Shown: positions 33,941-42,258 of the stretch, one piece after another
Position numbering within the stretch: position 1 is the stretch's first letter
Layout of the letters: every line of letters begins with the position of its first letter
DNA from: Gammaproteobacteria bacterium
GTDB taxonomy: Bacteria; Pseudomonadota; Gammaproteobacteria; Competibacterales; Competibacteraceae
Direction of reading: 5' to 3'
NCBI GenBank assembly: GCA_024235095.1
Contig: JACKNC010000001.1
Span: 1,835,501 to 1,899,500, forward strand
Length of the DNA: 64,000 nucleotides
Position numbers and translations under genes: made by a program
Notes under the pieces: generated by a model
Told to the model about the DNA's origin: nothing
Databases searched by the model: none
What the model saw: only the letters and a program-made list of their open reading frames with translations

Positions 33941-34042
33941 TATAGCAGCAATCCCGGTCTCTTTTTTCAGCGTATTGAATCGCAATACATAAAAACTTAT
34001 TTAATATCAATAATAAAAAAAGAGACATTGCTGCTACTATAG
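33940..34042. repeat. Imperfect inverted repeat of about 100 bp
   Basis: CTATAGCAGCAAT...GTCTCTTTTTT at 33940 is mirrored by AAAAAAGAGACATTGCTGCTACTATAG ending at 34042, with a short AT-rich middle. It directly abuts the IS3 debris and may be a small non-autonomous element. A small hairpin CCGGC-TAAA-GCCGG with T-rich tail (34051-34071) follows and could act as a terminator. Confidence 0.55.
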
Positions 34043-34209
34043 AAAGCTGACCGGCTAAAGCCGGCAGTTTTGAATCTTTAATAAAGAACATAGAGTAGTT
34101 GACTATAGCATGGAGACTGTCTAAGATATGTGGTCGTTGATAATCGATTGTAAACTTTTCAATGTTAAATAAAATCAAATAGCATTCTTTTTTTAGGGAG
34201 GAGGTCAAG

Positions 34210-35370
34210 ATGAAACTGATACCATTTAGCAAATACTCCAATTGTGGAAACAACTTTGTCATCTTGGATGAAATCTCAAAATCCTATCTCTCAGAGCAGG
34301 AAAAGCAATTATTTTCAATCAAGGCAAGAGATGTATTCTTTGGCATTGGTTCAGATGGTTTATTAGTCGTGCAACCCCTTACTCTAGATGTACTAAAAAA
34401 AATCAATGAGGCTTTTGAGTATTGGACGACGCTTCCTACCACAGATGGAAGCGGTGATTTTATTTTTAGATTATTTGAATCAAAAGGAATAGAGGCATTC
34501 TCCTGTGGTAATGGTCTATTGTGCATTGCCCAGTATCTTTATCAATATCATGGCATAGAAAAGTCTCGAATAATGACTGAAGCGCCTACGGCTCAACCAA
34601 AAATTATTAGTATCGGGTTCAATGACAAGAAAAAAAAGAGTTGGTGCAACATAGGTTGGCCACGAAGAGCGCCAAATAATGTTGTTTCACTGAATCGCCT
34701 TGAATCTAGTCAGGGAGAATATGGAGAGTTTGATGTCATTAAAGAATTGAAGATCATTTTTCGCAAACACGACCTACACCCCTTTTCCGACTTAACAACC
34801 TTATTGTTAGATGGCTATATCACCTATACCGGCGAGCCGCATTTGGTTATTTTTCCCGATAAATGGCTGCCGCCTGAAATTGTTAATACTATGTTTTTCC
34901 CTATTGGGGCGGATGGCAAGGAAAAGCGTAGAAACTTTGGTTCTTGGCTAGTTAGTCATATTGGCTCTTCTATCAATAAAAATCATCAGAATATTTTTCC
35001 TTCGGGAGTAAATGTCAGTTTTGTTCGTGTTAATAGTGACAGTGAGATTATTCAATATCGATGTTACGAACGGAATATTTACCGTGAGACGCTAGCCTGT
35101 GGTACAGGCGCTTTAGCGATCGCTTACATCGTTAAGCAGTTGCAGCTACTCCCCAATGACAAATTGATTTTATTTCCACATCGCTGTAACTGGTATCAGC
35201 CAGGTAATCACCAAGAGGTTGAGTTAACAAATGAGGGCTGGATTCTACAAGGTCAACCATTGCGCCTGTTTACTGGACAGTTGTTTTTTAACTCTGAAGG
35301 AAGCGATATAGATAATCAACATTCTGTTCCATGGGGAATGCTTAATGAAAAAAGTTATGCCAGAACATAG
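34210..35370 (+). CDS. DapF-like amino-acid epimerase, extended
   Basis: Cofactor-independent two-base racemase of the diaminopimelate epimerase fold. Both catalytic cysteines are present: C99 in AFSCGNGLL and C297 in TLACGTGALA. Other family marks are CGNNFVILD near 12, TGEPHLVIF near 207 and YERN..RETLACG. At 386 residues it is about 110 longer than DapF, with inserts around 55-90, 140-180 and at the C-terminus. Its setting, with an MFS transporter, an unknown protein and a methyltransferase rather than lysine or cell-wall genes, suggests use in a small-molecule pathway, as for the DapF-like histidine racemase of staphylopine synthesis. A strong ribosome site (AGGGAGGAGG) precedes ATG 34210. 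The true substrate is unknown. Confidence 0.82.
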   Translation: MKLIPFSKYSNCGNNFVILDEISKSYLSEQEKQLFSIKARDVFFGIGSDGLLVVQPLTLDVLKKINEAFEYWTTLPTTDGSGDFIFRLFESKGIEAFSCGNGLLCIAQYLYQYHGIEKSRIMTEAPTAQPKIISIGFNDKKKKSWCNIGWPRRAPNNVVSLNRLESSQGEYGEFDVIKELKIIFRKHDLHPFSDLTTLLLDGYITYTGEPHLVIFPDKWLPPEIVNTMFFPIGADGKEKRRNFGSWLVSHIGSSINKNHQNIFPSGVNVSFVRVNSDSEIIQYRCYERNIYRETLACGTGALAIAYIVKQLQLLPNDKLILFPHRCNWYQPGNHQEVELTNEGWILQGQPLRLFTGQLFFNSEGSDIDNQHSVPWGMLNEKSYART

Positions 35371-35404
35371 TTCCTGTTAAACGAATGGGATCTTGGAAAC
35401 GGTT

Positions 35405-37180
35405 ATGATAAATAAAATAAAACTAGCTTTCAATGCGATCATTTTGTTGCTAATCAGCTTTACTTTTAGCAGCTATTTTGCGTTAACAGCATTAAGCAGA
35501 CTATACGCCAAGACCCTAAATGCATCGGACTTGTCAACGGCACCGGACGCAGGGCTAGCATCGCTTGCAATTGATACATTTATCGATCAACAACTTCATG
35601 TTGCGTTGCTAGTGCTATCAGGCAGCAGCTTAGTGCTGCTGGCAATGGTCGCTTGGCGGGCGTCGCCGACGCCAGCACAGTGGACGTTCAGCAATGTGGG
35701 GTGGTCATTGTTTTTGGTCAATAGCTTGGCACAGCTACTGGCTATGGGCCTGTACATTAGTAATTTTGTCGGAGTCGCGCCCATAAATTCGATAGTTGCC
35801 GCTGATTTGCCGGATGTCGTCATTGAAATCACTGCAACATTGGTGATTGCCTCATTGCTCTTTGTCGAGTTGTTCACGTTAATATTGAAACTGTGGGCAG
35901 GGGCAAGCGCTCCTGTTGGTTGCCTGTCTGCAGAAGTTGATCCTGGCAGTATTCGCCCAGTGATATTTTTATTCTTATTTGGCGTTGACTTATCGGCGGC
36001 TTTTGTCCCGCTCCACATGAAAAATCTCTATCGACCGCTGTTGGATCTGCCCAAGGATGTGGTGTTGGGTCTGCCGATTTCTGCGATGTTTTTCAGCGTC
36101 AGCATCACTATTGTAGTGTCAGGTATTTGGTTGGATCGACGTGGTTGGCATGAACCCTTTCTAGCAGGTCTCGCTCTCACTGCCAGCGCCATGTTTTATG
36201 CGTGGTTGGCACCGAGCGCGGCGCATTTTATAATCGCGATGGGCCTAGTTGGTCTCGGCTATGGACTGGTGTTGATGGCCTCGCAAGGCTTTGTGATCGT
36301 ACATACCGACAATAGAGATAAAGCGCGTGGTTTGGCCTATCTGTTCGCTGGTATGTATGCAGGCAGTATCTGTGGGACGGCGGCCGGCGCGATGCTGGCG
36401 GAGCGTATTGGCTACAGCCCGGTCTTTTTACTCAGTGGGGCGCTCGTATTTCTCACCTTGGGCTATACTTTTATAGCTCTGCGCGGGGCGCTCGAAAAAG
36501 TTAAACAACACTATAGCTTAGCCGTAAGACCATCCATAGCCCCAGTGACCGCTAAACACTATTGGAATTTTTTAATCAATCGCCATGTGCTAGGCTTGAT
36601 CCTGTTAAGCAGTCTTCCGTCGGCCATTGCCGTAATCGGTTTGTTGAACTACTTTGGTCCGGTTTATCTGGACCGGTTGGGCGTGTCCCAGTCGATCATT
36701 GGTAGCGTGTTGATCCTTTACAGTTTTTGCATGGTTTATCTGGGTCCCTTGGTCAGCCAGTATATTGATGCCTCAAACAACAAGCAATTGTTCGTATTTT
36801 TCGGGTGCGTATTGGGTGGTTGCGCGTTTCTTAGCTTCTATTTCTTAACTGGCTTGGTTGCGACAGTGGTGGCTGTGTTGCTACTGGGTCTGTCGAGTTG
36901 TTTTGTGCTGGCGTCACAGACCACTTACGCGCTGACATTGGATGTCACTCAACAGCTTGGTCAAGGGCGGGCTATCGGAATATTTCGCGCCTCCAGCCGT
37001 ATTGGCCAGATGGTGGGGCCGATTCTGTTTGGCTGGTTGATCGCCACCACTGATATCAACCAGGGTCTTACTTATTTTGGCATTGCGTATCTGGCTACCG
37101 CAGTGTTATTTGCTCTTTTAACTAGTGATCGACTTATTTGCAAAAATAAGGTGGTCTATGAATCAAGCCCATCTAGTTGA
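35405..37180 (+). CDS. MFS transporter with extra N-terminal membrane region
   Basis: About 591 residues, longer than the usual 400-450 of the major facilitator family. ATG 35405 is preferred to a TTG at 35393. Residues 1-190 hold several hydrophobic helices and two soluble loops that are not part of the standard fold. From about 190 the 12-helix MFS core begins, with the A-motif-like WLDRRGW near 240 and GLVGLGYGLVLMASQG and RASSRIGQMVGPILFG in the helices. It lies 34 bp after the DapF-like gene and overlaps the next gene by 23 bp, so the three are co-translated. Export of the cassette product is a reasonable guess. Confidence 0.85.
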   Translation: MINKIKLAFNAIILLLISFTFSSYFALTALSRLYAKTLNASDLSTAPDAGLASLAIDTFIDQQLHVALLVLSGSSLVLLAMVAWRASPTPAQWTFSNVGWSLFLVNSLAQLLAMGLYISNFVGVAPINSIVAADLPDVVIEITATLVIASLLFVELFTLILKLWAGASAPVGCLSAEVDPGSIRPVIFLFLFGVDLSAAFVPLHMKNLYRPLLDLPKDVVLGLPISAMFFSVSITIVVSGIWLDRRGWHEPFLAGLALTASAMFYAWLAPSAAHFIIAMGLVGLGYGLVLMASQGFVIVHTDNRDKARGLAYLFAGMYAGSICGTAAGAMLAERIGYSPVFLLSGALVFLTLGYTFIALRGALEKVKQHYSLAVRPSIAPVTAKHYWNFLINRHVLGLILLSSLPSAIAVIGLLNYFGPVYLDRLGVSQSIIGSVLILYSFCMVYLGPLVSQYIDASNNKQLFVFFGCVLGGCAFLSFYFLTGLVATVVAVLLLGLSSCFVLASQTTYALTLDVTQQLGQGRAIGIFRASSRIGQMVGPILFGWLIATTDINQGLTYFGIAYLATAVLFALLTSDRLICKNKVVYESSPSS

Positions 37181-38750
37181 CATATTTTATTCCAGTTTTG
37201 CCGAGCAGGCCTTGGCGCTGGTTAGTGCGCGATCCCCTGTTGTCAAACGAACTCTCGATCGCTTTGGACCGGTTGGTTTGGCTAATTATCTTCGCCAGTC
37301 GCTCTCGATATGCGAACCTCCTCTACAACCGCGTAACGATCTGTTGGAGATTGTTTATCGGTATACGGCGCCGTTGTTAGGCGAAACTATTGCCGAAAAA
37401 GCAGCGCAAGAATTGCAAGCTTTACCAGCGGTACTGACGGCTAACCACCATGGCGTCGATTTTTTGGCGCAATCGGTGCAAAGTAGTTTGCTGTTTTCGC
37501 TCAGGGAAGTGGGTGGTAAGCCGGCGACCACGGTGCCGGTCTTCGCTTGTGGCAATGTGCCGCTCAACAATCCAACCTTCCCGAGAGGTTTATTGCTGTA
37601 CCACGCTGACCGAGGGGTTGCAAAATTTACGCTGCCTATAAAATTGCCGGTTTTTCTTGATCGTCATAAAAGACAGTTGGTTAGCGTCGTTGAGGCCTAT
37701 GACGCCGCCATGCTCTTGCGCGCAGAGCAGCGCCTTGCGACAATGGCGCGGACGAAGCAAATCCCTTTTAATTTGGCGGCGGCGGCTGAGAAAATTCTCG
37801 GTGAGGATTATCGGAATAGCTTAGCATCGGGGTTAAAGAGCTATTCGCAACAGGCAGTGATATTGAATAACCTTATCTGGAAACGTTGTTTTCGCGAGCC
37901 GGAACAAGCTCCCGAGATGGTCTTTCTGGAATTGGAGAAAATCGCCAGTCAGCTGTTGCAAGTGGATTTGCATGATGAAAACAGTTTGATATGGCAGGTT
38001 ATGTTTAACCCAACGCTCAGAGATGAGGTACTCAGTCGGCTTGATGGCGCTAAAGCATGTTGGGATCGAAATAGACTAACTAAGCGTATGCGCCAAGGCC
38101 CGAGTGATAAGAAATCCGATCCCGGCAGCTGTGGTACGACCTTTTTTTGGGCGGTCGATAATACCGGTCGGCGAGTGCCATTGATGTTAACGAGTAGCAC
38201 CGACCATCAGGTAATGTTGCAGGGACGGGATGATCGAAGCGAACTCTGGGCATTTTCATTCAACCCTAAAGACATTAATCGAAACCTCCAAGTAGGAAAG
38301 TTGTTGCCATCGTTGTTTACCTGTTATTCGATTATTGGTTTCGCCCGTGGAATCAGTTGCTGTGGAGGGTATTTTCAGGCCGATTATTTATCCAACATTC
38401 AGAGTGCGCTGGTAGGCGCTTTCAGTGAAATAATGGGTGAGACCAGATTTGTTGAGTATGTGAATCGAGTTCCAACCAGTATTTATTTGTCGGGCATGCA
38501 GGGAGTGATGCATAGTTTAGACAGCGATTTCTTGCTACCGGCTGGGCCGATAGAAATAATCGCGAGCGGAGGACTATCACCTAATCAAATTGAACAAATG
38601 CGCTCATTAACTGTGAGAGACGCTCACTTGGGTGGATTAACGGAAACGCTACCAGACTTTTTTCCTCACTATAACCTTCCAGATAACTGGCAGCTATTAG
38701 TGGCGGAAGAATGTAATCATTTTCTGAAAAACCGAACTCTAGCTATCTAA
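37158..38750 (+). CDS. Unknown 530-residue protein, operon with epimerase and MFS genes
   Basis: ATG 37158 (MNQAHLVDIF) has AAGGTGG a few bases upstream and overlaps the MFS end by 23 bp. I do not recognise a family. It is soluble, with no signal peptide or membrane helix. Striking conserved-looking segments are LTANHHGVDFLAQSVQSSLL near 105, VPVFACGNVPLNNPTFPRGL near 135, KLPVFLDRHKRQLVSVVEAYD near 172, FARGISCCGGYFQADY near 405 and EIIASGGLSPNQIEQMRSL near 480. His, Asp, Cys and Gly clusters of this kind suggest an enzyme. Its setting makes it the likely scaffold- or bond-forming enzyme of the cassette, but that is inference. Confidence 0.75.
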   Translation: MNQAHLVDIFYSSFAEQALALVSARSPVVKRTLDRFGPVGLANYLRQSLSICEPPLQPRNDLLEIVYRYTAPLLGETIAEKAAQELQALPAVLTANHHGVDFLAQSVQSSLLFSLREVGGKPATTVPVFACGNVPLNNPTFPRGLLLYHADRGVAKFTLPIKLPVFLDRHKRQLVSVVEAYDAAMLLRAEQRLATMARTKQIPFNLAAAAEKILGEDYRNSLASGLKSYSQQAVILNNLIWKRCFREPEQAPEMVFLELEKIASQLLQVDLHDENSLIWQVMFNPTLRDEVLSRLDGAKACWDRNRLTKRMRQGPSDKKSDPGSCGTTFFWAVDNTGRRVPLMLTSSTDHQVMLQGRDDRSELWAFSFNPKDINRNLQVGKLLPSLFTCYSIIGFARGISCCGGYFQADYLSNIQSALVGAFSEIMGETRFVEYVNRVPTSIYLSGMQGVMHSLDSDFLLPAGPIEIIASGGLSPNQIEQMRSLTVRDAHLGGLTETLPDFFPHYNLPDNWQLLVAEECNHFLKNRTLAI

Positions 38751-38775
38751 TGGCTTTTTCGGGGAAATCAAACTT

Positions 38776-39411
38776 ATGTCGAGAGAAAAGCCTTATTCAA
38801 GCATTGTTGCTCACTACGAAGATTGCCTAAGTCGTTTTGGTGATACTCACTTAGGTGTAGACTGGCAAAATGCGGATGATGCATACAAGCGTTATCAAAT
38901 CATGCTTGATATAATTAAACCTGAAGCCAGTAAAATTACACTTCTCGATTTTGGCTGTGGTACGGCTGGTTTACTTGATTATATAAATGAAAAAAAGATT
39001 CTCTATATTGATTATAGTGGTTTGGAGATATCTACAGAATTTTTTAATGTTAGCAAAAAAAAGTATCCTAACAATACTTTTTTTAATATGGATATTCTAG
39101 ATAAGGATGCTTTATTGCCCTGTTTCGACTATATTATCATGAATGGGGTATTTACCGAAAAAATTGATTTATCACATAACATTATGTTTTCATATTTTTG
39201 CTCTATGATAGAGACGATTTATCCTCATTGCAGAAAAGGGATAGCATTCAACTTAAGATCCAAACAGGTTATGGCTGAGGATCAAGATTTGTTTCATTTA
39301 TCTCTTGATGAACTAGCATGGTTTTTAGTCGAAAAATTTGGTCGGAATTTTATTATTAGAAACGATTACGGGCTTGAAGAGTATGCCGTATATATCTGTA
39401 AAGAACCCTAA
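38776..39411 (+). CDS. SAM-dependent methyltransferase, last gene of the cassette
   Basis: 211 residues. Motif I is ITLLDFGCGTAGLLDYI near 55, followed by the acidic YSGLEISTEFFNVSKKKYP loop and FNMDILDKDALLPCFDYIIM, a standard class I methyltransferase layout. The start lies 25 bp after the 530-residue protein. Codon use here is more AT-rich than in the MFS and unknown genes before it. It could tailor the product of the cassette. Confidence 0.82.
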   Translation: MSREKPYSSIVAHYEDCLSRFGDTHLGVDWQNADDAYKRYQIMLDIIKPEASKITLLDFGCGTAGLLDYINEKKILYIDYSGLEISTEFFNVSKKKYPNNTFFNMDILDKDALLPCFDYIIMNGVFTEKIDLSHNIMFSYFCSMIETIYPHCRKGIAFNLRSKQVMAEDQDLFHLSLDELAWFLVEKFGRNFIIRNDYGLEEYAVYICKEP

Positions 39412-39515
39412 TGTTTCATATGTACAAAGATAATGTAGATTTAACTTAGGATTCGCAAACCAAAGCAAACACGATTTTAAAAAATTTTTAACTTACTTTT
39501 CTGAGGAGAGAATTA

Positions 39516-40706
39516 ATGAAAAATTTTTCCAAATTTTTGTTGGTATTAATTATCTATGTCCATCTATTTGGTATGAATGTTCTAACAGCGGAAGCAGCCT
39601 TACCCGTTTCTAAAGTTGTAGATGAATCTTCTTTTAGCTTAGCGCCGACTACTAATAAAGGGAAAAAATGGCGGATAGCTTATTATGAGGGCGGCCCTTA
39701 TACAGATTACCAGCAGGTTTTTACCGAGACTGTGCGTGGGTTGATGCAACTAGGTTGGATAGAAATAGCAGAGCTACCAAAGCAGACTGGCGAGGAAAAC
39801 ATCATCCTTTGGAATTGGTTAGCTACCAAGGCAAAAAGTAAATATCTTGAATTTCCAAAAGATGCTTATTATACAGGTAACTGGATAAGCAAACAGAGGG
39901 CAGAAAGCGTTACTCGCTTAATGAAGCGTCTTACCCAAACTAAAGATATCGATTTACTGATTGCTGTAGGCACACAAGCCGGACAGGATTTTGCCAATGA
40001 TAAACATAGAACTCCAACTTTGGTGCTAACTGCTAGTGACCCAGTCTCTGCGGGGATTATCAAAAGCATTGAAGACTCTGGTTTTGAGCATGTGCACGCA
40101 ACTATTGATCCTAAACGATACGAACGCCAAATCAGAGTTTTTCACGAAATCATCAATTTCAATAAACTTGGGATGATTTATGAAGATTCAATCAATGGCA
40201 GAAGCTTTTCAGCTATTGACCAAGTTGAAAAAATTGCTAATGAACGTAATTTTGAAATTGTCAAATGTTTTAGTTTTGACGAAAGCATAGATGATCAAGA
40301 GGCTCGAGAAAAGAGCGTTATCAAATGTTTTAATGACTTGGCTTCAAAGGTGGATGCCATCTACATTACTCAGCAAAGTGGTGTAAATAGTAATACCATC
40401 CCTAAGATGGTGGAAATTGCTAATCAGCATCATATTCCAACGTTCTCACAAGCAGGCTCTGCTGAAGTGAAATGGGGATTCTTACTTAGTCTTTCGCAGG
40501 CAGGATTTAGGTATGTAGGTGAGTTTCAAGCGAAAGTTATCGCTAAGGTTCTTAATGGCGCAAAGCCAAATCAATTAAGCCAGCTGTTCGAAGAACCTCC
40601 TAAAATTGCTATTAATTTAAGGACAGCAGAAATCATTGGTTTTGATCCACCTATTGTAATGTTAGGAGCTGCTGATGAAATTTTCAATACAATTGAAAGC
40701 CCATAA
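39516..40706 (+). CDS. Orphan ABC-type substrate-binding protein 1
   Basis: 396 residues with a signal peptide (KFLLVLIIYVHLFGMNVLTAEA). The mature part has the two-lobe fold of PF04392-type binding proteins: KKWRIAYYEGGPYTDYQQVF, IDLLIAVGTQAGQDFAND, TLVLTASDPVSAGII, then VDAIYITQQSGVN and HIPTFSQAGSAEVKWGFL. ATG 39516 has GAGGAG upstream. No permease or ATPase gene is near. A close paralogue follows, and both face a histidine kinase and cyclic-di-GMP genes, so a sensory role is likely. Confidence 0.82.
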   Translation: MKNFSKFLLVLIIYVHLFGMNVLTAEAALPVSKVVDESSFSLAPTTNKGKKWRIAYYEGGPYTDYQQVFTETVRGLMQLGWIEIAELPKQTGEENIILWNWLATKAKSKYLEFPKDAYYTGNWISKQRAESVTRLMKRLTQTKDIDLLIAVGTQAGQDFANDKHRTPTLVLTASDPVSAGIIKSIEDSGFEHVHATIDPKRYERQIRVFHEIINFNKLGMIYEDSINGRSFSAIDQVEKIANERNFEIVKCFSFDESIDDQEAREKSVIKCFNDLASKVDAIYITQQSGVNSNTIPKMVEIANQHHIPTFSQAGSAEVKWGFLLSLSQAGFRYVGEFQAKVIAKVLNGAKPNQLSQLFEEPPKIAINLRTAEIIGFDPPIVMLGAADEIFNTIESP

Positions 40707-40717
40707 TTTTTTGGCTT

Positions 40718-40813
40718 GGCTCTTCGAGGGTTTCTATGGAATTTTTGCATCTAGGCTGGGTTAATAGTTGCTCTTCGAGTTAGCTGGCTCCATCATAGAA
40801 CCCTTGAAGAATC
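40718..40813. mobile_element. 96-bp inverted-repeat element between the binding proteins
   Basis: Short copy of the same family as at 8343, with ends GGCTCTTCGAGGGTTTC and GATTCTTCAAGGG (complement). It lies exactly between the two paralogous binding-protein genes. Confidence 0.6.
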
Positions 40814-40854
40814 ATTTTTTAACAAAGCGCTAATGTTGCGAGAAGGTGATTACA

Positions 40855-42018
40855 ATGAATTACATTAAGGGAATTTTGCTAATTTTCATTTTGAATTTTT
40901 CTGTAATAACTTTTAACCTAGCTTGGTCGTTGGAATCAACCCAAGATAATTATAGCTATCAGCCCTTACTAGCTAAGGGAGGGAAGAAATGGCGCATAGG
41001 ATACTATCAGGGAGGAGATTCTAATGCTTATTACCCGTATCTAGTTGCTACAATCAAAGGTCTGGTTGATTTAGGTTGGATTCCTACCTTACAACTACCC
41101 TTAGACGATGAGAAGAAAGATACAAAAATTCTTTGGGACTGGCTGACCAAAAATGCCAAAAGCAAATATATCGAGTTCGTTGCTGATGGTTACTATAATG
41201 CTAACTGGGATAGTAATATGAGATCAGTGATCAAAAAAACCATTATTAGTCGCCTGAATACCAAGAAAGACATTGATTTAATGATTGCCATGGGTACTTG
41301 GGCAGGTCAAGATCTATCGAATAATCAACATCAAACACCAGTCATGGTAATGTCTGCGACCGATCCAGTCAGAGCAGGTATTATTACAAGCGATAGTGAC
41401 TCAGGCTATGATCATGTGTTTGCACGTGTCGATCCTGGTCGTTGGGAACGTCAGATCCGAATTTTTCATAAGATCATCGGCTTTAAGAAATTAGGTATCG
41501 CTTATGAAAATACTCCTGTTGGTCGCACCTACGCATCCATCGATATGATCGAGAATGTTGCCAACGAAAAAGGATTTCAGATTACTAGATGTTTTACCAA
41601 GGACGATATCCCTGATGTTGAGGTAGCTGGAAAGAGTGTAATCAAATGCTTTGAGGAGCTTGCCCCTCAAGTTGATGCTCTCTATGTGGTCATACAGAAT
41701 GGCGTTAACGCTAATACCATCCCAAAGTTGATATCCATTGCTAACAAGCATCGCATCCCGACTTTTTCCCAACAAGGCTCGGAAGAAGTAAAAGCTGGTT
41801 TTTTAATGAGCATCGCTCGGCAAGGAGGCTTCGCACCCGTTGGCCGATTCTTGGCGGTTTCCATGGCGAAAATTTTCAACGGCGCCAAACCAAGGCAACT
41901 CAAACAAGTGTTCGAGGAAGGACCTGCCATCGCTCTTAACCTGAAAACAGCCGAGATAATCGGGCTATATCTGAATGCTGAAATACTGGCTGGCGCTGAC
42001 GAAATGTACCAAGAATAG
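40855..42018 (+). CDS. Orphan ABC-type substrate-binding protein 2
   Basis: 387 residues from ATG 40855 (AAGG upstream; a GTG at 40846 is an alternative). It has a signal peptide (GILLIFILNFSVITFNLAWS) and runs in parallel with its neighbour over the full length (KKWRIGYYQGGDSNAYYPYL, IDLMIAMGTWAGQDLSNNQH, SATDPVRAGIITS, HRIPTFSQQGSEEVKAGFL). The pair clearly arose by duplication. The ligand residues near the cleft differ, so the two may read different ligands. An imperfect hairpin with a TTTT run near 42040-42075 may end the transcript. Confidence 0.82.
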   Translation: MNYIKGILLIFILNFSVITFNLAWSLESTQDNYSYQPLLAKGGKKWRIGYYQGGDSNAYYPYLVATIKGLVDLGWIPTLQLPLDDEKKDTKILWDWLTKNAKSKYIEFVADGYYNANWDSNMRSVIKKTIISRLNTKKDIDLMIAMGTWAGQDLSNNQHQTPVMVMSATDPVRAGIITSDSDSGYDHVFARVDPGRWERQIRIFHKIIGFKKLGIAYENTPVGRTYASIDMIENVANEKGFQITRCFTKDDIPDVEVAGKSVIKCFEELAPQVDALYVVIQNGVNANTIPKLISIANKHRIPTFSQQGSEEVKAGFLMSIARQGGFAPVGRFLAVSMAKIFNGAKPRQLKQVFEEGPAIALNLKTAEIIGLYLNAEILAGADEMYQE

Positions 42019-42258
42019 AATGATTTTTGAGAGATTACACCATAAAGAAGCCTTACCGCAGGCAGACGGCAGGGCCTTTTAAAAAGACCCAAAAATCTCA
42101 ATCGATCTGGGATAAGGGGGCATCGCATTGAGCAGCTGGCACCTCAAAGGATTTATTCCTCCCCGCTGCAAAAGTGGTGGAGGAATTCTCTGAAGACTTT
42201 TTTCATGAAGCATTAAGTAAGCATTTACCTCCCTCCTTGGCAAAGGGAGACTGAACGG

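Noticed and set aside
40718..40813. Intrinsic terminator between the two binding-protein genes
   Set aside because: The pairing ends are those of the mobile repeat family and the stem is far too widely spaced, with no T tract directly after it in the needed form.
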